Shown here: positions 47,701-56,791 of the stretch, piece by piece
How the letters are laid out: every line of letters starts with the position of its first letter
How positions within the stretch are numbered: the first letter of the stretch is position 1
DNA from: Stomoxys calcitrans
Lineage: Eukaryota; Arthropoda; Insecta; Diptera; Muscidae
Assembly (NCBI RefSeq): GCF_963082655.1
Contig: NC_081554.1
Span: forward strand, 52,454,750 to 52,518,749
Direction: 5' to 3'
Length of the DNA: 64,000 nt
Notes under the pieces: model-generated
Told to the model about the DNA's origin: nothing
Database searches by the model: none
The model's input: only the letters and a program-made list of their open reading frames with translations
Position numbers and translations under genes: made by a program

Positions 47701-50700
47701 TATGCCGTCTGGGGAGGTTAAAATGGAGGATATGTAGAGGTTTAACAGTGTCAGTATCGCGCTGCATTGGGGAACTCCCTGTTTCACTCTACTATGTTTC
47801 GATTTCTTATCCCTAAATTCCACAAATGACGAGTGACCACACAGATAATTCGCGACCCAGCGTTACAGGCCTGGATGGATGTATTGGCGATGTCCTCAAA
47901 TATTTTGGCATGACTGACCATGTCGAATGCCTTTGGTCCAGTGCCACGAGAACCGTCCTCCTTGGACTAGCAGTGTGTTGTACACTTAGGCGGCAGCCCT
48001 TGCCGATGAAGGACTCCATCGGGTCAATCCGGTACGTATAACCGGCTGCCATGGAATTGACATCTTTCTTGTGCTTCACCATTGTGAATGGTGCATATTG
48101 GCTATTTTTCTCTGGGAAAAAGATGTACAATGCGTCAACAAGAAAGAACCTTTTGTCATGTTTGACGAAAGGTAATTATAATTTAACTGTAATTGAAGTT
48201 TGGGCTCTATTCTATTCTGCAGGGGTGTTGACTATCAGCGACAGACTATGTGCATGGCCTGTATTTTCATGTTGACGGATTGGACGTCGTTTTCCCAAAA
48301 TGGCGCTCCAGGCTTATCCTGAACCTTGTGTATCGGTGCAGGAATCTTCATTGAGTCCTTAGAAGTTGGGAAGTCATAGGCGCTTTCTTACAGCTGTAGC
48401 GTTTTTCAGGCGGAGGTCCTAAAGGCCTTGGAGACGACAACGATGCCGCAGCGGCTACACGATCGGACTATAATGATAACCGTGGACAGTCAAACAGAAG
48501 AGTGATTTCTAAGTCCACAGAGATCATATACGGACTCCAACTTGCATGAGATAAATATGTCCCTTCCATGTTCGATAAAGACGCTAAAGTAAAGTAATCC
48601 ATACTCTAGGTCCATGCCCCATGAGTCTTTGTTGACAGGTCTCAATGAAGAAAGCTCAATATTAAACGTTTTTTGTGCACAATAAGTGCGATCATGAAAA
48701 TGATGTCACAGTACCGCAGATGTTAGCATGTTTGGCTATGACGCCGAACGCCTGCGTGAGAACAATAGATACTCGGGACAATATTACATTCAAAAACAAG
48801 TAAAAGTGTGCTAAGTTCGGCCGGGCCGAATCTTATATACCCTCCACCATGGAGCGCATTTGTCGAGTTCTTTTCCCGACATCTCTTCTTAGACAAAAAA
48901 TGATAGAAGAAAAGATTTGCTCTGCTATTGGAGCGATATCAAGATATGATCCGGTTTAGACCACAATTAAATTATATGTTGGAGACCTGTGTAAAATGTC
49001 AGTCAATTCGAATAAGAATTGCGCCCTTTGGGGGCTCAAGAAGTAAAATAGAGAGATCGATTTATATGGGAGCTGTATCGGGCTATCAACTGATTCAGAC
49101 CATAATAAACACGTATGTTGATGGTCATGAGAGGATCCGTTGTACAAAATTTCAGGCAAATCGGATAATAATTGCGACCTCCAGAGGCCCAAGAAGTCAA
49201 GATCCCAGATCGGTTTATATGGCAACTATATCAGGTTATGAACCGAATTGAACCAAACTTAGCACAGTTATTGGATATCATAACAAAACACGTCGTGCAA
49301 AATTTCATTCTAATCGGGTAAGAATTGCGCTCTCTAGAGGCTCAAGAAGTCAAGACCCAAGATCGGTTTATAGGACAGCCATACCAGGTTATGGACCGAT
49401 TTGAACCATACTGAGCACAGTTGTTAGAAGTGATACTTAAACACTATGTGCAAAATTTCAGTCAAATCGGATGAGAATTGCGCCCTCTAGAGGCTCAAGA
49501 AGTCAAGACCCAAGATCGGTTTATATGGCAGCTATATCAAAACATGGACCGATATGACCCATTTACAATACCAACCGACCTACACTAATAAAAAGTATTT
49601 GTGCAAAATTTCAAATTCCTTCGGAAGTTAGCGTGCTTTCGACAGACGGACGGACGGACATGGCTAGATCGACATAAAATGTCGCGACGATCAAGAATAT
49701 ATATACTTTATGGGGTCTCAGACGAATATTTCGAGTAGTTACAAACAGAATGACGAAATTAGTATACCCCCCATCCTATGGTGGAGGGTATAAAAATATC
49801 TTTAGTAGTAGAGCTCCAATCTCATATTCAAGGCTGAGTACAAGTTTCTGTGGGTCGCCCACTCCCATAAAACAACCGATTGGGACAATAAGGGATCAAA
49901 TAAAAGGTCTGTACAAATGAAAGTAGAATCCAAATCTTACATCTAAATTTGGGGTACAGTTGATGCAGGAAGGACCAATATGGTAATGCAAATTACAAAT
50001 TTGCCCTTGAACATTCCATTAAGGATCAGGGGCAAACTTCTCCCATATCATTGAGTGCTGTCCGATTCAAGTTTAAGCTCAATGATAAGGAACCTCCTTT
50101 TTATAGCCGAGTCCGAACGGCGTGCCGCAGTACAAATCCTCTTTGAGGAGAAGTTTTTGCATGGCACAGTACCTCACAAATGTCGCCCGCATTAGGAGGA
50201 GATAACCACCGCTGAAAAATTTGTCTGATGTTATCGTCAGATAGAGAGATAACTACCGCTGAAAAATTTATCTGATGTTATCGTCAGGATTCGAACCCAG
50301 ACGTTCAGCGTCATCGGGGGACCTCTGCACTACGATGGCCTCCAACCGATGTGGTACGTAAACCAAATGTATTCTAAAGATCTGGTATAGACCCCAAGTT
50401 TGAAACCCCCTTAACAAAATGTGCAAGGAAGTCTTTATTATAAAAAGGCCATTTAAGGTTCTAGCGAGGCACGCCGTACAGCAAGTACTTCACATAATTT
50501 ATACGGTCCTAAGTATACCCCCCATACTATAGTGGCGTAGTACTAGAATGATTTTCCAATGATTTGAAAATGAGAAAAATCTACTTAGAGTGCTAATTTA
50601 GTAGCGTTTAATGCTGAATGGTAGTCTCTTAAGAAGCAATGAAAAGTTACGGCTCAAAAATTCAGATAGCTCCATGGAATTTTCATGCCCAAATGACAGA

Positions 50701-53268
50701 CTATTTTCAACAACGATCTCTTACCCTTTCTTGGAGCATTTTAGCAAGTTCTTTGTCTTGAGCTTCGATGGCCAGCATACGATCTCGTTCCTCCAGGGTC
50801 ATGCCATCCTGTACCTCCAACTCCTGCAAGCGGCGAGCCAAAAGCTGTAACATAAGGGAAATATTTTAAGAAATTAAGGTTTACATTTGAATTGAATTTC
50901 AATGCTTACCTCATCCTTTTGCTCCTGCTTTAATTTGGCATTCATTTCTTTGATTTCGGCCATGGGCAAACCGATTTCCTTATAATCGCATGGATCCACA
51001 TACAGTTCTATGTCATCGGCGTGCTCTTGCAAATGACGCTCCTTAACCCCTGTGGGTGGTGTTTGATTGGGGGTGGCATTTCCCACCAGACAGTCATATT
51101 TCTCTGGCGAGAGTTTCTGAAATTTATGATCATTCTTTAGAAGATTTTCATGGGAGGGTGACATTAGACGATTGATAGAAATTTTGCTAGCATTGTGCAT
51201 ATGGTGGTTGTGGTGGTGATGCGAGTGCGAGTGCGAGTGTGCTGGTGATGATGATGAGGCGCTATTGTGTGATTTGTGTGAATCAAGGGTATCCGTAGAG
51301 GATTTGTTCATATCGTAACGTCTAATGCTGTCTGCCACATCGGAATACTCAATAAGTTCCTCGACATCAGGATGTTGATGGGTGGGGGGCGTGGCTATTG
51401 CTGTTGTGGTTGTTGAGGGGGGTGGTGGGGTGTGCGCAAAGGCATGTGTGGGAGTGAGTGGTGTATGTGGACTGGTGGGTGTCAATGGTGGTGGCAATTG
51501 TTGCTGATAACTGGTGTTCATATTAAGCTGTGACTCAAGTACATGGCGTCTGGAGGCGGACGATGATGAGGACAATGAATTCAAAGGCGATGATGAGTCC
51601 ACCACACCACCCTGGCGGTATGAAAATGATGGTGATGATGATGAACATGGTGACTGATTAGCTGGCGGTTGTTGGTATTGTTGTTGTTGATGGTGGTGTT
51701 GTTGGTGTTGTTGCATTAGCTGAGTTGGTGATCCCTGACTATCGCCACCTACCACTAGATTATTGTGGTTGAGGTTATGATTGTGGCTGTTTGTTGGCGA
51801 TCTATGATGTTGCTGCAGCTGAGCCGTTGTTGCATGTAATGATAGACCAACATAACCACCATCCGCATTGGAAAAGTGATGCTGTTGCAATTGTATGGGA
51901 AACTGTGGACTGTTGGGATTACGATAGCCATTTGGTGGTGATATGGGTTGTTGATTGCTTTGTAACAATGTGGAACTTTTGGCTGGCCTAGGTGGTGGTA
52001 CCTTATTTTTATCGCGTGCCGATGGTGGCGGCAACGCCGGTGGTAGATTCACATAAATAGCCTGCAAAGAGATATGTACATACATTTGGGTATACCGAAA
52101 AACAGAGTTATTTACAGAAAGAAACAACTAGAGAGTTAGACATGAGCAGAGGTCGCTGAAAATCTTCAAGATAGTTGAGGTATGAAAGATTATGAGATAG
52201 GGTTACAAGGGCGGTCCCGAAGTTAGCCAATATGATAGAAAAAACTCAAAAAACTGAAGAGAATTTAGATCTTTTTCTCAATGTTATCTCATTGACAGCT
52301 TTATAGGCTTGGTAAAAAATCGCCACGGTTGTTGAGTTGGTAACGAGTTCAGATTGACCGCGCGGGGAAGACATGTTTGATTCCCATCAGAAGCTTTGGT
52401 ATGTTGTAAACTGAGGCCGCAGCCCTTGCCAATTAAGGGCTCAATCCCATGGCAGCCGGTTGTACGTACCGGATTGACCCGATGGAGTTATCCATCGGCA
52501 AGGGCTGCCGCCTCAGTGTACAACACACTGCTACAACAACACCATAAAGGGCTCCATCGGGTCAATTCGATACATACAACCGGCTGCCATGGGATTGAGA
52601 GGCTTTGGTCTGTCGCTACTGTGGTATCCCAACGAACTACCAATTGTCCAAGTAATTTTCCGAAACAGACTGCCACAGAAACCAAACTTAGTTGATACTA
52701 TCGGCTAAGTTAGGCACCGCCCACGTATAGTTATGCCTTAATATTAAATATTGTTTAAAATTCCAGTGCTATGGTGCATTGAGTGCTTGATTAAACAAAA
52801 AACCGACAACTCATACTAACCTGCATGTCTTGAGCCAATTTTTCACTTTCGAGCTCTCTTAATCTTTGTTCCTGCAAATCTCTTTCCAATTTGTCGGTTA
52901 TTTCTTTGGCCACTCGTTTATCATATTCCTCCCTAAAAGAGAAGATAATGTTAAAATTTTTAAGAAAATTTTCAATTATCTCCGATTTCTTTCACTTACT
53001 GCTCCTTTAGCCTACGCCTATAGGCTTCGGCTTGTTTTTCTGCTGTTTCTTTCTCTTTCAGCTGCTCTTGCAATGCTGTGGGGAAATCCTCTCTTACTAC
53101 AGCATTGCGGGTGCGATTGCCTTTGTAAAAGTCTGTGACTAGAGAGAAGAAAAGTAGGCAATGACATTAGAAGAACTTATTGGGGGAGATGTTTTGGCTA
53201 CTCACTCTCCTGTGATTGTAATTTATAGGCTAAAGCACCATCTTCTCGCACCAACCACTCCTTGCAAA
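43054..53268 (-). CDS. CCDC50-like (Ymer-like) coiled-coil ubiquitin-binding adaptor, 5' end missing
   Basis: Eight exons join in frame on the minus strand: 53268-53206, 53138-53000, 52932-52821, 52061-50910, 50844-50725, 43920-43388, 43319-43243 and 43166-43054 (stop at 43054-43056). All introns are GT-AG and the phases match at every junction; together they encode roughly 765 residues. The first seen exon starts CKEWLVREDGALAYKLQSQE, which aligns with the CCDC50 N-terminal domain. The next exons are highly charged coiled coil (TALQEQLKEKETAEKQ, EITDKLERDLQEQ), and a later exon holds QDKELAKMLQER, a plausible motif interacting with ubiquitin. Known CCDC50 is a soluble ubiquitin-binding effector in EGF receptor and NF-kB signalling. 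The fly protein is longer because of a 384-codon low-complexity insert. The initiating exon lies outside 43054-53268 and was not found. The symbol is left open because the fly ortholog name is not certain. Confidence 0.85.
43243..43319 (-). CDS. CCDC50-like gene, exon 'g'
   Basis: 77 bases with acceptor TTTTTACAG and donor GTATAT. It encodes SENFSIHSHDSMNSRHSSN and a few more residues. Split codons at both ends (AG|A and G|AT) complete exactly with the neighbouring exons, which supports it as a real exon. Confidence 0.82.
43388..43920 (-). CDS. CCDC50-like gene, exon 'f' (basic helix and Ser/Asn-rich tail)
   Basis: 533 bases with acceptor GTTTTAG and donor GTGAGG. It opens with EKAKAKRAKEKARQRKSQQ, a basic helix that continues exon 'e' directly, as in CCDC50. 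A polar Ser/Asn/His-rich tail follows with no recognised domain. It is separated from exon 'e' by a 6.8 kb transposon-filled intron. Confidence 0.88.
43921..44680. other. Unique intronic sequence with an imperfect inverted repeat
   Basis: Intronic DNA without genes. 44121-44140 (GAGTATTGAGCCGGAGTCGG) and 44169-44188 form an 18 of 20 base inverted repeat with a 28 base loop. Confidence 0.5.
44682..44719. repeat. (GA)n microsatellite
   Basis: About 17 GA units in a row, with further GAGAG purine-rich words on the left (44525-44560). Confidence 0.95.
44920..45200. mobile_element. Dispersed-repeat fragment
   Basis: Phrases such as TTTGGCCGAACCAAACTTTGC and TATATGGGTTCAAGA resemble the roughly 1 kb dispersed repeat at 48796. 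It is diverged and has no clear ends. Confidence 0.45.
45211..46360 (-). mobile_element. Non-LTR element family B, 3' part of a broken minus-strand copy
   Basis: Read on the minus strand from 46360 it matches the plus-strand family B copy from about 55525 onward (AGCACTTTGGATGCTGAC versus AGCACTTGGGGTGCAGAC), the post-reverse-transcriptase region. It continues into a C-terminal zinc-like segment (CPDCDRG region near 45385-45330) and a CAACAA-type tail at about 45215. Frames are broken by stops and shifts. It is interrupted by a MITE at 45656-45888, and the sequence on either side of that MITE is a 115 base direct duplication. Confidence 0.8.
45656..45888 (+). mobile_element. Mariner-type MITE, copy 2
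   Basis: Same family as 42003-42240 (GGTTGCCCAAAAAGTAATTG at the left end, CAATTACTTTTTGGGCAACC at the right). TA lies on both sides. The first two bases of the left terminal repeat are missing. It lies inside a family B remnant. Confidence 0.92.
46361..47469 (-). mobile_element. Roughly 1 kb dispersed repeat, minus orientation, inserted in family B
   Basis: Starts TACCCTCCACCATAGGATGG on the plus strand and ends GGTGGAGGGTATATAAGATT plus the hairpin TTCGGCCCGGCCG. Inside are four to five copies of a 150-160 base internal unit (CATATAAACCGATCTTGGG at about 46676, 46830, 46911 and 47065) and a (CCGT/CTGT)n run (46499-46552). It interrupts a minus-strand family B element, with loss of about 100 bases of that element. 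The outermost end beyond the hairpin is missing. Confidence 0.8.
47471..47963 (-). pseudogene. Non-LTR element family B, reverse transcriptase fragment
   Basis: Minus-strand reading gives RRTVLVALDQ, AFDMVSHAK-type words after one frame shift, a GVPQ-like box and DDCRIMASGPPA. This matches FDTVSHAK and YADDCTIMASGPPP in the copy at 54703-56036. In the catalytic YADD box the Ala codon is altered (V or M at that place), and there are frame shifts, so the copy is dead. It joins the 45211-46360 piece across the inserted 1 kb repeat. Confidence 0.82.
47964..48053 (-). mobile_element. SINE-type repeat tail (GGCAGCCGGTT family)
   Basis: On the minus strand: CATGGCAGCCGGTTATACG, then GATGGAGTCCTTCATCGGCA, then GTGTACAACACACTGCTA. 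The same cassette occurs near 52420-52600, where it ends in a CAACAACA run. It abuts the family B fragment, so it is a separate insertion. Confidence 0.6.
48054..48389. other. Unassigned intronic sequence
   Basis: No recognisable feature. Some short open frames are present without any domain. Confidence 0.4.
48390..48660 (+). pseudogene. RNase H-like fragment of a non-LTR element
   Basis: The plus-strand reading CSVFQAEVLKALETTT followed by IMITVDSQTEE resembles the RNase H domain of LINE polyproteins (SxFQAE and SDSQ boxes). The frame ends at an in-frame TGA right after the second box. Confidence 0.55.
48718..48757 (+). mobile_element. SINE head fragment
   Basis: GTTAGCATG followed by CTATGACGCCGAACGCCTG matches the tRNA-like head of the SINE at 41448-41823, in the opposite orientation. 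Only about 40 bases remain. Confidence 0.5.
48796..49796 (+). mobile_element. Roughly 1 kb dispersed repeat, most complete copy
   Basis: Left end AACAAGTAAAAGTGTGCTAA, followed by the hairpin TTCGGCCGGGCCGAA and TACCCTCCACCATGG; right end CCTATGGTGGAGGGTATAAA. So TACCCTCCACCAT and ATGGTGGAGGGTA are subterminal inverted repeats. Inside are four units of about 150-160 bases carrying AGATCGGTTTATATGGCA (near 49049, 49208, 49362 and 49512). There is no coding capacity. The class is unresolved: the hairpin close to one end suggests a Helitron-like element, the inverted repeats a DNA transposon. Confidence 0.8.
49797..50004. other. Unassigned intronic spacer
   Basis: No recognisable feature. Confidence 0.4.
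50005..50344 (-). mobile_element. tRNA-derived SINE, copy 2
   Basis: Same family as 41448-41823: tail words TATAGCCGAGTCCGAACGG at about 50102, and on the minus strand box B GGTTCGAATCC near 50286-50296 and a tRNA-like head ending near 50344. A stretch of about 44 bases (ACCGCTGAAAAATTTGTCTG and onward) is duplicated in tandem at 50205-50288. Confidence 0.78.
50345..50724. other. Unassigned intron sequence next to exon 'e'
   Basis: No feature recognised. A diverged end of the dispersed repeat (TATACCCCCCATACTATAGT) is visible at about 50514-50535. Confidence 0.4.
50725..50844 (-). CDS. CCDC50-like gene, exon 'e' (MIU-like ubiquitin-binding helix)
   Basis: Forty codons in phase 0, with acceptor ATGTTACAG and donor GTAAGA. 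It encodes LLARRLQELEVQ, a short linker, and AIEAQDKELAKMLQER. The last part fits the acidic-Leu-Ala-Leu-Gln-Glu pattern of a motif interacting with ubiquitin and the place of the CCDC50 segment QDEEIARLL. Confidence 0.9.
50910..52061 (-). CDS. CCDC50-like gene, exon 'd' (large low-complexity exon)
   Basis: 1152 bases, 384 codons, phase 0 at both ends, with acceptor CTTTGCAG and donor GTAAGC. It starts AIYVNLPPALPPPS and has a proline-rich, possibly SH3-binding VPPPRPAK. Gln/His-rich and Ser-rich tracts follow (around codons 105-180 and 260-290), then PPPPLTPT-type repeats. The end (YVDPCDYKEIGLPMAEI and a Lys/Glu-rich helix) is less repetitive and looks more conserved. Most of the extra length over vertebrate CCDC50 is here. 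Confidence 0.9.
52062..52820 (-). other. Intron of the CCDC50-like gene with SINE-type inserts
   Basis: Between exons 'c' and 'd'. The right two-thirds are repeat-derived (see 52322-52620); the rest is unique. Confidence 0.8.
52322..52620 (+). mobile_element. SINE-type repeat complex with inverted tails
   Basis: A tRNA-like head (GAGTTGGTAACG, then GTTTGATTCCC about 35 bases on, near the box A and box B spacing) leads into GCAGCCCTTGCC and ATGGCAGCCGGTTGTACG. The tail GGGCTGCCGCCTCAGTGTAC ends with CTACAACAACACC at about 52545. An inverted copy of part of the tail (CCATCGGGTCAATTCGATAC) follows at 52555-52600. The tail cassette matches 47964-48053. Confidence 0.55.
52821..52932 (-). CDS. CCDC50-like gene, exon 'c' (coiled coil)
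   Basis: 112 bases with acceptor CTCTTTTAG and donor GTTAGT. It encodes a charged heptad-type helix (EITDKLERDLQEQRLRELE) ending LAQDMQ. The segment ESEKLAQDMQ has the spacing of a ubiquitin-interacting MIU helix. Confidence 0.9.
53000..53138 (-). CDS. CCDC50-like gene, exon 'b' (N-terminal domain and coiled coil)
   Basis: 139 bases with acceptor CTCTCTAG and donor GTAAGT. It encodes NRTRNAVVREDFPTALQEQ and then a Glu/Lys/Arg-rich helix, collinear with the CCDC50 segment that follows the conserved N-terminal block. Confidence 0.9.
53206..53268 (-). CDS. CCDC50-like gene, exon 'a' (N-terminal domain)
   Basis: Twenty complete codons with split codons at both ends. The acceptor TTATTTCAG lies at 53269 and following, and the donor GTGAGT at 53200-53205. 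The encoded EDGALAYKLQ is the signature of the CCDC50 N-terminal domain. Because it opens with a split codon, at least one upstream coding exon must exist. Confidence 0.88.
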
Positions 53269-53435
53269 CTGAAATAAGAATGAAAAGAAGAAAAATTAGA
53301 TAAATTGGGAAAATTTAATATAATGCTAATTGTTCGTGGCTAAAGTATCTACTACTGAAAATAGTTTTGCTCTTATAGGAACTCATGATACTGTCAGGAG
53401 TAACGTAGTCTTTAATACTAAGGCTAGAAGAAAAC
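53269..53435. other. Start of the upstream intron of the CCDC50-like gene
   Basis: Intron sequence runs rightward from the acceptor of exon 'a'. The open frame starting at 53330 runs into family B sequence, so its first part is probably not coding. Confidence 0.6.
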
Positions 53436-56036
53436 CTTGTCACGGTTACAATGTGCTACATAAGGATCGCTCAAGGAATGGAGGTGAGGGATTGGCCTTC
53501 GTTATACACCATTCCGTGCAGTATAGACCTATCTCGCCTGCGCTTGACGCTAGTGACCCATACATGGAATGTATGGGGGTAGCAGTCAGGTCTGGTACTG
53601 CCGAGATAGAGATATACAACGTATATATACCGCCAGTTGGTAGCTGTGTCCCGATTAACGGCCAGGCTTACAACCCCGACATAAGTGGGTTGCTATCTGG
53701 CCATAATCGTCTGGTTCGGGGGGATTTTAATGCGCATCACACGTCATGGCATTCTCCCCTAGGTAACGACCAGCGTGGCAGAGCAGATAGATAGCTCCAC
53801 GTTTTGCACGGTGAATGAGGATGCCCCCACTAGGATTACGAGGACATCTCAATTGCATCCCCTGATCTCCTGAGTGACGTCTCCTGGCAAGCCGTCATCT
53901 ATTTGGGGTCGGATCACCTCCCCATAATTCTCACCATCGACCGACCACCCGACTTCATAACCTTTGAGCGCCGGACGTTTATCAATTATAAGAAGGCCGA
54001 TTGGACTGGCTTCAGAGAGTATACCAATTAGCGCTTCAGTGAACTGCCACTCCCCTCTGATGTGCTTCTGGCCGAGAGGAAATTCCGAGACATCATCAAC
54101 GCAGCAGCCGCTCGCTTTATACCAGCCGGTCGAATACCCCAAGTGCGACCCAATTTCCCGGCGCAAGCAGTGGTACTCGCAGACGAGCGTGATAGGATTC
54201 AGCACACTGATTCCAGAATCAGCGAGCTGAATCTGGAAATAAACAGGGTAGTCAACGAACATAAGCGGAATTTGTGGCTAGAACACTTGGAGCAATGTAA
54301 CTTAGGCACCGGTGCAGGCAAACTGTGGGCCACTGTTAAGTCACTCTCGAACCCCGGTAGACGGGACGACAGGACCTCAGTCACTTTTGGCGAGATAATC
54401 GTGACGGATCCGAAGAGATGCGCCAGGTTGTTCAACCGTCAATTTATTGTGCATCCGAAGAGAGACAGGGCAAGGAGGAGAGCCATTCGCCGTATTCGTG
54501 GTCTCCGAGCCGATGAACAGCCATCACAATTTACCGTAGGCGAAGTTACGAATGTCATCCGTGGCGCCAAATCTTCCAAGGCGTTGGGCCCCGACGGAAT
54601 CTCTACATTGATGTTAAAGAATCTGGATTCACCTGGAGTTGAGTACCTTACTACTGTCCTCAACCTGTCATTGAACACTCTTATAGTTCCCGATGTCTGA
54701 AAATGGGCAGAGTGATCCCGCTACTGAAGCTTGGAAAAGACCCGAGTTTGGAGGAGTCGTACAGACCGATCTCCCTTCTCTCACCAGTGGCAAAGACGCT
54801 TGAAGCATTACTCCTCCCGAGCCTCGTAGGAGAATTTCCATTCGCCGAGCATCAACATGGATTTCGGAGACTGCACAGCACAACAACAGCTTTGCATGCC
54901 ATCACCACACACATTGGCCTTGGCTTCAATCAACCCAGGCCATGTGATAGGACGAAGGCATTCGACACGGTCAGCCATGCCAAATTATTTGAGGACATCG
55001 CCAACACGTCCCTCCAGCCAGGCCTGAAACGCTGGGTCGCGAATTATCTGTGTGGTCGCCAGTCATTTGTGGAATTTAGGGATAAGAAATCGAAACACCG
55101 TAGAGTGAAACAGGGAGTTCCCCAAGGTGGGGTGATATCTCTGGCTCTGTTTAACCTCTACCTATCCTCCATTCCACCCCCTCCAGACGGCATAGAGATC
55201 GTATCATATGCGGACGATTGTACGATCATGGCATCAGGCCCCCCACCCATTGATGACATCTGCGATAGGTTGAACGTCTACCTCTACGAGCTTGCCTTAT
55301 ATTTCGCTGCAAGAAATCTGAAGATATTCGCCACCAAATCTTCAGCCACACTGTTCACTACAAATACGTGTGAGGTGAATACTGAGCTGACTGTGATGGT
55401 CGATGGAGAAATGATTCCGACCATCAAGTGTCCCAAAATACTTGGCGTCACATTTGACAGCTCTTACACTTTCTCCCCACATGCCACAGCAATCTGCAAT
55501 AAAGTCAAAAGTAGAAACAAGGTTCTCAAGTCACTCGCTGACAGCACTTGGGGTGCAGACAAAGAAACCTTGTTGACCACGTACAGAGCAATTGGCCGGT
55601 CTGTGGTAAGTTATGCAGCGCCAGTGTGGTCTCGTCAACTTTGTGACACGCAGTGGAATAATATTCAGATCTGTCAGAATGCCGCCCTCCGAACTGCGAC
55701 GGGCTGTCTCCTCAGTTCTCATGTGGACCACCTCCATCAGGAGACAAAGATCCTACCAGTGCGAAGACATAACTACATGCTGTCTAAGCAATACCTTTTG
55801 GGCTGTTATCGCAGAAACCATCCAAATCATCGTCTTGTGGATAGATACCCACCACCCAGAAGCCTTAAGCTAGATCTACACGATCTAGAGCGTGAGGTTC
55901 AGCGCTACAAGAGAGAACCTCTAGATCAAGCGGCATATCAAGCGGGTTTGGACAACATTCATGCAGACACGGTAGCAGACGCGGTAATTGGCTACCGGGT
56001 GAATGTAGTCCTTGGAGAACGACCGCCACCCATTGC
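53436..56036 (+). pseudogene. Non-LTR element family B, longest copy (endonuclease and reverse transcriptase)
   Basis: From HGYNVLHKDRSRNGGEGLAF the plus strand encodes an APE-type endonuclease (VRGDFNAHHTSWHSP; GSDHLPIILTI near 53910). A linker follows, then a reverse transcriptase (YRPISLLSPVAKTLEAL, KAFDTVSHAK, GVPQGGVISLALFNL and the catalytic YADDC) and a C-terminal region. It is broken by a frame shift near 53778, by in-frame stops at about 54030 and at 54698 (TGA where a Trp is expected), and by a missing piece before KAFDTV that removes the usual catalytic-Asp segment. The 5' part and true 3' end are absent. The clade is not certain; the organisation is Jockey/CR1-like, different from the intact Jockey at 30139. 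Confidence 0.88.
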
Positions 56037-56039
56037 ATA

Positions 56040-56221
56040 TATCGCGAGAGAGGTTTATATAGGAGCTAAATCGAACGTGCAAAATTTTAGCCAAATCAAA
56101 TAACAATCGAGCTCTCAATAGAAGCTCAAGAAGTTCAATCGATAGATTGGTTTGTATGGGAGCTATCAAGTTATGGGCCATGGGCAAAATTTTCAGATCG
56201 GATAATAATTACGCCTTCTAG
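56040..56221. mobile_element. Dispersed-repeat fragment
   Basis: GTTTATATAGGAGCTA, GTTTGTATGGGAGCTATCAA and CTTCTAGAGG are internal words of the dispersed-repeat families at 48796 and 58012. It joins the truncated end of family B to family C. Confidence 0.55.
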
Positions 56222-56790
56222 AGGCCGCAAAGAACGGGGCAGTATACCATAAGTCTTCTTGAGGGGATTTTTGGTTTGTGCCGACTGCGTGGCCAGAGGT
56301 TCGGGCAGTTTTCATTGCCAAGGCGGCGAAACCGGGTCACTCCCGGTCCAGGGACCTTAGGCCGATCAGTCTGAAGATACTTGAGAGACTGTTGGATGCG
56401 TACATAAGGGATCTTCACCAAAAATCTGTCAGCTGAAAGTGCCCTCCACGACATCGTGGATTTTATACAGGGTAACGTGGGGACAGACGACTGTACTTTG
56501 CCGGCTTCCTTGAATATAGAAGGTGCTCTTAATAAAGTGGAGTTGGGTTCCATTCTCTGGTTGATATGGGAAACTGGAATGATGTTATGCTCAAGGTAAG
56601 CATTAGCAATGTATCACTGGCTGAGGGTTCGGTGAGAAAGATTGTGACCAGGTGGACTCTTGTGGCTCTTGGTTATCAATGAGGTTCTCAGGTACTTCGA
56701 GAAGAAAAGAGTGATAGTGATTGGCCATGCTGATGATGTCGTCATTTTGAGTGGCGGTCGCCTTCTCTCTACTGGGGAGCTGGTGTTGTT
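56222..56790 (+). pseudogene. Non-LTR element family C, reverse transcriptase remnant
   Basis: Pieces in order on the plus strand: WPEVRAVFIAKAAKPGHS with DLRPISLKILERLLDAYIRD; ALHDIVDFIQ with SLNIEGALNKVE, where the catalytic Asp of the usual FLDIEGAF is replaced by Asn; and, in another frame, GLLWLLVINEVLRYFEEKR with HADDVVILSGG. The order and motifs fit a reverse transcriptase of the LOA/R1-like type that also bears RNase H, but stops and frame shifts separate the pieces. Confidence 0.75.
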
Positions 56791-56791
56791 C

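Larger units (their letters stand above)
43921..50724 (-). other. 6.8 kb intron of the CCDC50-like gene, packed with transposable elements
   Basis: Donor GTAAGA at 50724 and acceptor TTTTAG at 43921. Contents, read left to right: unique sequence with a (GA)n run, dispersed-repeat fragments, a broken minus-strand family B element interrupted by a MITE and by a roughly 1 kb repeat, an RNase H scrap, a complete 1 kb dispersed repeat, and a SINE. Nothing here adds to the host reading frame. Confidence 0.85.

Noticed and set aside
52396..52695. 99-codon frame in the intron
   Set aside because: It runs through SINE tail sequence and its inverted copy; it is not a gene.
53849..54435. Antisense frames in family B
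   Set aside because: They are shadows of the plus-strand endonuclease/reverse transcriptase frames.
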